From the NCBI GenBank assembly GCA_040877625.1, contig JBBDNK010000020.1, positions 258,040-322,039 on the forward strand: a DNA stretch of 64,000 nt, in the 5' to 3' direction. The translations under genes were made by a program, and so were the position numbers. Within the stretch, counting starts at the first letter, position 1; every line of letters starts with the position of its first letter. Origin of the DNA: Methylonatrum sp040877625 (GTDB lineage: Bacteria > Pseudomonadota > Gammaproteobacteria > Nitrococcales > Aquisalimonadaceae). This document shows, piece after piece, positions 63,954 to 64,000 of the stretch. A model generated the notes under the pieces. The model worked only from the letters and a program-made list of their open reading frames with translations, searched no databases and had not been told where the DNA came from.

Positions 63954-64000
63954 ATGGTGCTCTGCGGAGCCATCCGAGCGCGCTGGCAAGGCGGCGTTCG
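63954..64000 (+). CDS. Possible start of a further gene (partial)
   Basis: An ATG at 63954 opens a frame (MVLCGAIRARW...) to the window edge, and AAGGAGA overlaps the TpsB stop at 63932-63938. The 15-bp spacing is longer than usual, and only 15 codons are seen, so this may not be a gene. If real it would be a third member of the secretion operon. Confidence 0.25.
   Translation, partial: MVLCGAIRARWQGGV

Noticed and set aside
1..64000. CRISPR arrays, tRNA or rRNA genes
   Set aside because: No regularly spaced direct repeats with unique spacers, and no cloverleaf or rRNA-like stretches were noticed by eye.

Overview
The window is about 64 kb of GC-rich DNA (roughly 64% by eye) from a Gammaproteobacterium. 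Evidence for this is the mix of NhaP2-type K+/H+ antiporter, DUF2058 (YaiL) protein, DUF815 ATPase, DUF1631/GGDEF/EAL protein, DUF3429, DUF502, oligopeptidase B-type S9 peptidase, clade-3 catalase, and uvrA divergent from an MFS gene. A phasin suggests polyhydroxyalkanoate granules. The acidic composition of several proteins would fit a halotolerant lineage such as Ectothiorhodospiraceae, but that placement is inference only.

Layout. 1-7.1 kb: tail of a membrane protein, an acyl-CoA ligase (+), a minus-strand nhaP2-DUF2058-DUF815 set, then amidase plus a stand-alone Lrp ligand-binding domain (+). 7.2-15.3 kb: a minus-strand run (GGDEF-EAL protein, PilZ/DUF1631/GGDEF/EAL protein, folE, DUF3429, phasin), i.e. 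two c-di-GMP proteins in tandem. 15.4-24.4 kb: fused 5-oxoprolinase and DegV (+), a minus-strand group (PQQ-type sugar dehydrogenase, DUF502, small protein, dadA), and a DUF962/Mpo1-like protein (+). 24.4-24.9 kb: a 506-bp gene-free AT-rich segment with inverted DnaA boxes and a perfect 15-bp hairpin. 24.9-32 kb: CxxC small protein, class II aldolase, DEDDh exonuclease, S9 peptidase, OsmC protein and two overlapping GTPases. 32-40.4 kb: RAYT transposase, ilvD, a 17-bp palindrome, katA with an OxyR-like site, uvrA and an MFS transporter.

The right third is the most distinctive part. A hybrid histidine kinase (7TM sensor, two PAS, HisKA, HATPase, REC, HPt) overlaps an OmpR-family response regulator by 4 bp. 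After 254 bp containing four TTCACAA-like half-sites comes one 17.3-kb gene for a 5751-residue two-partner-secretion exoprotein, followed 64 bp later by its outer-membrane transporter (TpsB). I read this as a secreted giant adhesin with a dedicated two-component switch. The exoprotein has a roughly 520-residue super-repeat, six acidic linkers and an apparently single mature cysteine pair.

I saw no tRNA, rRNA, CRISPR array or prophage. The only mobile-element gene is the domesticated-type RAYT. Most long opposite-strand open frames, especially within the exoprotein gene, are shadows of high-GC coding DNA.
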